Shown one piece after another: positions 59,270 to 64,000 of a stretch of DNA of 64,000 nt (position 1 is its first letter; every line of letters begins with the position of its first letter). The notes under the pieces were generated by a model. That model made no database searches, was not told the origin of the DNA, and saw only the letters and a list, made by a program, of their open reading frames with translations. Made by a program: the position numbers and the translations under genes. Origin of the DNA: Hyalangium gracile (GTDB lineage Bacteria; Myxococcota; Myxococcia; Myxococcales; Myxococcaceae); NCBI RefSeq assembly GCF_020103725.1, contig NZ_JAHXBG010000014.1, positions 1 through 64,000 on the forward strand. Direction: 5' to 3'.

Positions 59270-60214
59270 TCAGGAGTTCGGCGTGTACCCGGTGCGTCCG
59301 AAGTCGCGGAGGATCTCCTGGGCGCCGCGCGAGAGCAGATCGTCCGCGAGCGCCTCCCCCAGCGCGTGGGCCTTCTCCACCGGGCCGCGGACCTCGCCCC
59401 GCACCACCTTGGAGCCGTCGGGCCGGCCCACCAGGCCGCGCAGGTGCACCACGCCGTCCGTCACCGTGGCGTGGCCCGCCAGGGGCACCGTGCAGCCGCC
59501 CTCCAGCTTCGCCAGCAGCGCGCGCTCGGCCGTCACCGCCACGCGCGTCTTCGCGTCCTCGAGCGGCGCGAGCAGGGCCCGCACCTCGGCATCGTCCACC
59601 CGGCACTGGATGGCGAGCACGCCCTGCCCCACCGCCGGCAGGCTCACGTCGGGCGACAGCACCTCGGTGATCTCCCGCTCCAGGCCCAGGCGCTTGAGGC
59701 CCGCGGAGGCCAGCATCGCGCCCGCCAGCCCCAGGTCCCGCGTCTTCTGGAGCCGCGTCTGCACGTTGCCGCGCAGGCTGACGATCTCCAGGTCCGGCCG
59801 CCGCGAGCGCAGGATGCAGCTGCGGCGCAGCGAGGAGGTGCCCACCCGCGCGCCCTTCGGCAGCGAGTCCAGCGTGAGCCCCGAGGGGCTGCAGAACGCG
59901 TCACGCGGATCCTCGCGCTCCGGCACCGTCGCGAGCATCAGGCCCTCGGGCATCACGGACGTCATGTCCTTGAGGCTGTGCACGGCGATGTCCGCGCGCC
60001 CGTCGATCAGCGCCTGCTCGATCTCCTTGACGAACAGCCCCTTGCCGCCCACGGCGGACAGGGGCGCCGAGAGGAACCGGTCCCCCTCGGTGGTCATCTC
60101 CACCAGCGCCACCTCGAGGCCCGCGTGGCGCGAGGACAGCAGCGCGCCCACGTGACGGGCCTGCCAGAGCGCCAGGGGGCTCTGCCGGGTGGCGATCCGC
60201 ACGGTCCTGCTCAT
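59270..60214 (-). CDS. hemC: Hydroxymethylbilane synthase (porphobilinogen deaminase)
   Basis: A 314-residue enzyme. Landmarks are [72 protein letters not shown], and the cofactor Cys in [13 protein letters not shown] that binds the dipyrromethane. It joins four porphobilinogen units into hydroxymethylbilane for HemD. The ATG overlaps the hemA stop by four bases, so translation is coupled. Confidence 0.96.
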   Translation of the reverse strand: MSRTVRIATRQSPLALWQARHVGALLSSRHAGLEVALVEMTTEGDRFLSAPLSAVGGKGLFVKEIEQALIDGRADIAVHSLKDMTSVMPEGLMLATVPEREDPRDAFCSPSGLTLDSLPKGARVGTSSLRRSCILRSRRPDLEIVSLRGNVQTRLQKTRDLGLAGAMLASAGLKRLGLEREITEVLSPDVSLPAVGQGVLAIQCRVDDAEVRALLAPLEDAKTRVAVTAERALLAKLEGGCTVPLAGHATVTDGVVHLRGLVGRPDGSKVVRGEVRGPVEKAHALGEALADDLLSRGAQEILRDFGRTGYTPNS

Positions 60215-61530
60215 CGCTTGCCTCCGCTCGCGGCGGTGGCCGCGGCGCTCTCGGGCTCGGCTCCCGCGGCGGGCTCCTCCGCCAGGCCGAAGAGCTCGGC
60301 GGCGGCACCCGCCAGCCGGTGGCTCTCCTCCTTCTCGGAGCCCACGGCGCGCAGCCGCGCGGTGGGCTCGTGCAGCAGCTTGTTCACGATGGCGCGCCCC
60401 ATGGCCTCGATGCTCTTGCGCTGCTTCTCGGTGAGCCCCTCGCCCATCGCCGCCAGCGTCTTCTCCACCTCGGCCTTGGCGATCTGCTCGGCCCGCTGAC
60501 GCAGCCGCGCCAGCACCGGCACCCCGTCGCGCACCGCCCGGTCCCGCATGAAGCGAGACACCTCCTGGATGACCAGGACGCCCGCCTTCTGCGCCTCCTC
60601 GGCCCGCGCCGCCTCGTTCTCCGCGACGAACTTCTGGATGTCGTCCACGTCGTAGGCCGTCACCCAGTCCAGCGCGGACACGTCCGGATCGATGTCCCGC
60701 GGCACCGCCAGGTCCACCATGAACAGCGGCCGGAAGCGGCGCGCCTTGCCCACCGCGCCCACGTTCTCCTTGGTGAACAGGGCCACCGGCGAGGCCGTGG
60801 AGCACACCACCACGTCCGCCTCCTTCAGCAGCGCGTTCAGCTCCTCGAAGGGCCGGGCCGTGCCACCCACCTCCGCCGCCAGCGCCTCGGCGCGAGCCAG
60901 CGTGCGGTTGGTGACGATGAGCCGCCCCACCTTCGCCTGCTTCAGGTTCCTGGCGGCCAGCTCGCCCATCTCGCCCGCGCCCACCACCAGCGCCGTCTTG
61001 TCCGACAGCTCGTCGAACACCTTGGTGGCCAGCGCCACCGCCGCCGACGCCATGGAGGTCGCCGCCCGGCCGATGGCCGTCTCGGTGCGCACGCGCTTGG
61101 CGCAGCTGAAGGCCGCCGCGCACACCCGCGTGAGCCCGCCTCTGACCGCGCCCGCGCCCTGCCCCAGCTCGAAGGACTCCTTCACCTGGCCCAGGATCTG
61201 CGCCTCGCCCACCACCATGGAGTCCAGGCTGGAGGCCACGCGGAACAGGTGCTCCAGCGCCCCGGCGCCGTGGTGCTCATAGAGGTGATCGAGCGTCTCC
61301 GGGCCGCCCAGGTGGCTCAGCTCCTCCCGGGCGCGGGTGGCCGCCTGGGCCAGGTCCGGCGACGTGAGGTACAGCTCCACCCGGTTGCAGGTGGAGACGA
61401 GCAGCGCCTCGGTGGGCGCCTGCGCCAGCCGCTGGAGCACCTCCACCTGCCGAGGCTCCGGCAGCGCGAGCCGCTCGCGCACCGACAAGGGCGCCGTCCG
61501 GTGAGACAGGCCGATGCAGATCAGCTCCAT
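60211..61530 (-). CDS. hemA: Glutamyl-tRNA reductase
   Basis: A 439-residue HemA that reduces Glu-tRNA to glutamate-1-semialdehyde, the first step of C5-pathway heme synthesis. The catalytic Cys is in [15 protein letters not shown]; other landmarks are [36 protein letters not shown] and the NADPH motif [19 protein letters not shown]. The C-terminus is a helical dimerisation domain with an acidic/Ala-rich tail. It starts 2 bp after the hemX stop. Together with gltX and tRNA-Glu (tens of kb away) it makes up the tRNA-dependent route. Confidence 0.97.
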   Translation of the reverse strand: MELICIGLSHRTAPLSVRERLALPEPRQVEVLQRLAQAPTEALLVSTCNRVELYLTSPDLAQAATRAREELSHLGGPETLDHLYEHHGAGALEHLFRVASSLDSMVVGEAQILGQVKESFELGQGAGAVRGGLTRVCAAAFSCAKRVRTETAIGRAATSMASAAVALATKVFDELSDKTALVVGAGEMGELAARNLKQAKVGRLIVTNRTLARAEALAAEVGGTARPFEELNALLKEADVVVCSTASPVALFTKENVGAVGKARRFRPLFMVDLAVPRDIDPDVSALDWVTAYDVDDIQKFVAENEAARAEEAQKAGVLVIQEVSRFMRDRAVRDGVPVLARLRQRAEQIAKAEVEKTLAAMGEGLTEKQRKSIEAMGRAIVNKLLHEPTARLRAVGSEKEESHRLAGAAAELFGLAEEPAAGAEPESAAATAASGGKR

Positions 61531-61532
61531 GA

Positions 61533-62342
61533 CTAGCGCATCCCCCCGGCGGTGAAGTCATACGACGAGAGGAACGACACCAGCACCAGCCCGAAGCCCG
61601 CCATCGTCAGCAGCGCCACCCTCCGCCCTCGCCAGCCCACGAAGACGCGCGCCGCCGCCAGTCCGGCGAACAGCCCCCACGCCACCCCGGTGGCCACCAC
61701 CTTCGCGTCCATCATCCACGTGAGCCCCTGGCTGGAGCCGGCGATGAAGAAGGCGCCCGTGGCCAGGGTGATGGACAGCGCGATGAAGCCCACCACCACC
61801 AGCCGGCGGTTAAGCGTGTCCAGGAACTCCAGCGAGGGCAGCCGGGAGAAGAGCAGCCCGAAGCGCTTGCCCTTCACCTGCCGCTCCATCAGCAGGTACA
61901 TGACGCCCACCCCCGCCGCGACGGCGAAGGCCGCCATCCCCACCAGCGCGATGGAGATGTGCATGCGCAGCAGCGGCTGGCGCAGCGTGGGAGACAGCGG
62001 CGTCTGGCCCGCCCGCAGCAGCAGCCCGGGCACCAGCGTGGCCACCGCCAGCGGGGTGATGAAGGCGCCAATGACGGGCTTGCGGTAGCGCAGATCCAGG
62101 ATGAGCCCCAGCGCCAGCAGCAGGAAGGCCAGCGTGGAGAACCCTTGCGCCGCGCCCACCGGCATCCCACCTTGTGCGACGAGCAGCGGGAGCAGCGCCA
62201 CCCCATGGAGGACCAGGCCCAGCCCCACCAGGACGCGCCCCGCCACCGCGAGCGCGTTCCACTGGCGCGCCAGGTAGGTGAGGTACACCAGCGCGGCAAA
62301 GCCGTATGCGTGGCAGGCGAGCGAGACCAGGCTTTCGTTCAT
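61533..62342 (-). CDS. hemX: HemX/CcsA-like integral membrane protein
   Basis: A 269-residue protein with about eight membrane helices (for instance GFAALVYLTYLARQWNALAV, FITPLAVATLVPGLLLRAG, ISIALVGMAAFAVAAGVGVM). It belongs to the cytochrome c assembly family (CcsA/CcmC-like), with SSQGLTWMMDAK near the site of the WWD-like periplasmic motif. In many bacteria such a gene, hemX, precedes or follows hemA and influences its level; other members handle heme for cytochrome c. It is the gene directly ahead of hemA in this operon. Naming it hemX rests on position. Confidence 0.82.
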   Translation of the reverse strand: MNESLVSLACHAYGFAALVYLTYLARQWNALAVAGRVLVGLGLVLHGVALLPLLVAQGGMPVGAAQGFSTLAFLLLALGLILDLRYRKPVIGAFITPLAVATLVPGLLLRAGQTPLSPTLRQPLLRMHISIALVGMAAFAVAAGVGVMYLLMERQVKGKRFGLLFSRLPSLEFLDTLNRRLVVVGFIALSITLATGAFFIAGSSQGLTWMMDAKVVATGVAWGLFAGLAAARVFVGWRGRRVALLTMAGFGLVLVSFLSSYDFTAGGMR

Positions 62343-62376
62343 GGCGGCAGCCAGATAACTCCGGGCGACCGTGCGG

Positions 62377-62745
62377 TCAGCCCATCTTGTTGAGGATGAA
62401 GGCGGCCAGCAGGTCCGTCTCGTTGCTCGGCTTCTTGTCGGACGAGCGTGGGGCCGTGGGGACCTCCGTGACGTAGCCGGGCACCACCTCGTAGGCCGAC
62501 TCCCCGACGATGACCGAGTCCGCCATCTGCTCGGCCCCCAGGCTGGCCAGCTGGCTCTCCGTCTTCACCTTGGCCACCAGCTTGTGGGTGTCCTCGCCGG
62601 AGACGATCTGGACGAAGTGCACCGCGGGCACCGTCGGATAGCTGCCGCCACCCTCCGCCATCACCACCAGCTTGCCGTCCTTGAGATCGGCTTGGTCTCC
62701 CAGGGCCCACTCCTCCAGCTGGGTCTGGGGCAGAAAGAGCTTCAT
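62377..62745 (-). CDS. Hypothetical protein, first gene before the heme operon
   Basis: A 122-residue soluble protein with no signal peptide. It begins MKLFLPQTQLEEWALGDQAD and continues with KLVVMAEGGGSYPTVPAVHF, GEDTHKLVAKVKTESQLASL and SVIVGESAYEVVPGY, ending in a disordered charged region and a helix LLAAFILNKMG. No family recognised. The ATG at 62745 has GGTGGA five bases before it, while a GTG at 62754 would add three residues. It lies 34 bp upstream of hemX and may be co-transcribed, so a link to heme or redox is possible but unproven. Confidence 0.65.
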   Translation of the reverse strand: MKLFLPQTQLEEWALGDQADLKDGKLVVMAEGGGSYPTVPAVHFVQIVSGEDTHKLVAKVKTESQLASLGAEQMADSVIVGESAYEVVPGYVTEVPTAPRSSDKKPSNETDLLAAFILNKMG

Positions 62746-62940
62746 CACGTCCACCAGCTTACATCACCCCTGGCAACGAGGTCTGTCTCTCGTGGCGCCT
62801 GCCTGCTTGAAACCCCCACTGTCCGTCCGCATCTCACCGGTTGGGAACGGTCTGGACGACCGGTCCTTGCAGGCCATTGCGGTGCGTACTAGACGACGCG
62901 CCAGAGCCAGGCCCGTAGACGGCCTGTGAAGGAGTGACCC

Positions 62941-63270
62941 ATGGCAGGACCTGAGGTGATGAACATCGGGGACGGAGACTTCTCCAAGGAAGTGCTCCAG
63001 TCCGACAAGCCAGTGCTCGTGGACTTCTGGGCCACCTGGTGCGCCCCGTGCCGGGCGATTGCCCCGGCCGTCGAGGATCTGGCCAGGCAGTACGAGGGCA
63101 AGGTGAAGTTCACCAAGCTCAACATCGACGACAACCAGGACACCCCGCAGCAGTACGGCATCCGCTCCATCCCCACGCTGCTCGTCTTCAAGGGCGGCAA
63201 GGTCGTCGGGCAGATCGTCGGCGCGGTGCCCAAGACGAAGATCGAGGACGCCATCAGCAAGGCCCTCTAG
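62941..63270 (+). CDS. trxA: Thioredoxin
   Basis: A 109-residue thioredoxin of normal length. The active site is W33-C34-A35-P36-C37 in FWATWCAPCRAIAPAVE, the cis-Pro is in RSIPTLLVFKGG, and the buried Asp in PVLVDFW is kept. It reduces disulfides in cytoplasmic proteins. The ATG at 62941 follows AAGGAGTGACCC, a good ribosome site. It is divergent from the hypothetical gene before hemX across a 195-bp region. Confidence 0.96.
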   Translation: MAGPEVMNIGDGDFSKEVLQSDKPVLVDFWATWCAPCRAIAPAVEDLARQYEGKVKFTKLNIDDNQDTPQQYGIRSIPTLLVFKGGKVVGQIVGAVPKTKIEDAISKAL

Positions 63271-63278
63271 TGTGGTGC

Positions 63279-63317
63279 CTCCACCCGAGCGGGGCCATGC
63301 GCCTCACTCGGGTGGAG
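63279..63317 (+). terminator. Long hairpin downstream of trxA
   Basis: Perfect 11-bp arms CTCCACCCGAG and CTCGGGTGGAG with a 17-base loop, 9 bases after the trxA stop. There is no T-run after it; probably a terminator or mRNA-stabilising stem. Confidence 0.5.
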
Positions 63318-63730
63318 CCGTTGTAACGACAGGAACGTCCGGCCCGACGTTCGGAGTGCTCGAGCAGCCCTGGCTCGCTCTCCTGGTAGCGATCGTGTGC
63401 CTCTCCTGGTCGATGTGGATGACGACTGTACAAACACGTCATCCTCGGTGAGCCTCTACCCCCGCGGGGTGCTTGCTTCTGGCAGGTACGTGGTTCAATC
63501 CGCTCCTACACGTCTTCTCCTCCATTCGGGGGAGAGTCCCCGCTATACGAGCACGAACGAACCTGGCAGGTAGGTACCAGACACACGGTCGATACACCTG
63601 TCAGTCCCGCGGAGCAGAGTCAGGATTAACCCACCAACCGCGTGTTGACAGACTTCACGTTAAAGGCCAAATAAGCAGTTCAACTTTGTATCCAAGCTTA
63701 AACCGGCATCTAAGACTTTTAGGAGTTGTC
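63318..63730 (+). promoter_or_regulatory. Long intergenic leader with direct repeats and a -35-like box
   Basis: The only gene-free stretch above 300 bp in the window. I find no convincing coding frame. It holds a direct repeat CTGGCAGGTA(C/G)GT at 63479-63491 and 63563-63575 (84 bp apart), and becomes clearly AT-richer from about 63640. TTGACA at 63645-63650 is a perfect -35 box, but the -10 area 17-18 bases later (AAATAA) fits poorly. TTTTAGGAG stands just before the start of the next gene. This looks like a regulated promoter with a long 5' leader. Confidence 0.4.
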
Positions 63731-64000
63731 ATGAACCGTCAACGCAAGCCCGCCGTGTCCATGTCCTCTTCCGCCCTGCCCCCCGCGCTCAACCAGTGGG
63801 CGGAGGCCATCGGCGATGCCATCGGTCGAGGTGTGATGCGCGCGCTCCACAACGGTGGGCTGAGCTCCGCGTCCGGTGTGGCCGCGGCACCCATGCGGCG
63901 TCGCGGGCGGCCACCCAAGTCGGCAACGGGAGGAGCCGTCCCTCCGGAGCGGATGTGCACCGTGCCCGGCTGCGGTCGCGAGTCGCGCTCCAAGGGCCTG
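63731..64000 (+). CDS. AT-hook protein with zinc-binding motif (3' end outside window)
   Basis: The first 90 codons are present. The N-terminal part is a short helix (LNQWAEAIGDAIGRGVMRAL), followed by a basic AT-hook-like motif RRRGRPPKS near residues 56-64. It then enters a Cys motif MCTVPGCGRESRSKGL, which in other proteins continues as CxxHY to form a zinc finger. AT-hooks bind the minor groove of AT-rich DNA, so this is probably a nucleoid or regulatory DNA-binding protein. The ATG has AGGAG eight bases upstream. A long AT-rich leader precedes it. Confidence 0.7.
   Translation, partial: MNRQRKPAVSMSSSALPPALNQWAEAIGDAIGRGVMRALHNGGLSSASGVAAAPMRRRGRPPKSATGGAVPPERMCTVPGCGRESRSKGL

Overview
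The window looks like chromosomal DNA of a myxobacterium (Myxococcota, probably suborder Cystobacterineae: the Myxococcus/Archangium/Cystobacter/Stigmatella group). The grounds are very high GC, dense genes with many 4-base stop/start overlaps, frequent GTG and TTG starts, many two-component and Ser/Thr kinases, many outer-surface lipoproteins, and several proteins ending in the MYXO-CTERM sorting signal. No insertion sequence, prophage, CRISPR array or rRNA was seen. Gene-free stretches are short; the only one above 300 bp is 63271-63730.

Layout. 1-2274: edge of a polysaccharide locus (nucleotide-sugar dehydrogenase fragment, heparinase II/III-like protein). 2474-3517: histidine-kinase-like protein with a degenerate ATPase half. 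3569-7029: probable lipoprotein toxin with a nuclease-like C-terminus, overlapped by a probable immunity gene. 7155-14340: six-gene chemosensory operon (CheW, CheR-TPR, MCP, receiver, CheW, CheA-receiver), Wsp-like in content but without CheB. 14573-16597: Ser/Thr kinase fused to PEGA and TonB-C-like domains. 16634-19722: four-gene operon with a secreted companion protein, two matrixin-type metalloproteases and a HAD phosphatase. 19831-22062: gltX, a small exported protein, tRNA-Gln and tRNA-Glu. 22115-25317: regulators and small proteins. 25724-29502: pyruvate dehydrogenase E1 alpha, E1 beta and E2. 29622-32926: HAD protein, a duplicated-repeat protein with a C9 tract, an SDR and a thioesterase. 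33006-44019: surface lipoproteins, a methyltransferase, a kinase with TPRs, an OPA-type transporter and a NUDIX protein. 44139-50255: operon of surface 5'-nucleotidase, lipoprotein and outer-membrane barrel. 50286-54110: two sensor kinases. 54262-62745 (read right to left): hypothetical, hemX, hemA, hemC, hemD, then a second companion/matrixin pair and a GspE/PilB-type ATPase. 62941-64000: thioredoxin, a long leader, and the start of an AT-hook/zinc-binding protein.

The most interesting pattern is a module occurring twice, 37 kb apart: a small exported companion protein whose stop overlaps by 4 bases the start of a matrixin-like metalloprotease with a MYXO-CTERM tail. The two companions are recognisably homologous. 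One copy carries tandem proteases and a phosphatase. The other sits directly behind the heme genes and overlaps a secretion ATPase gene. The proteases show no propeptide, so the companion may be an inhibitor or chaperone acting in trans; that is inference. Also of note are the toxin/immunity pair, the kinase-PEGA-TonB fusion, the chemosensory operon without CheB, and the nucleotidase surface operon.

All calls come from reading motifs and gene context; no database search was run. Residue positions are approximate unless a motif is quoted.
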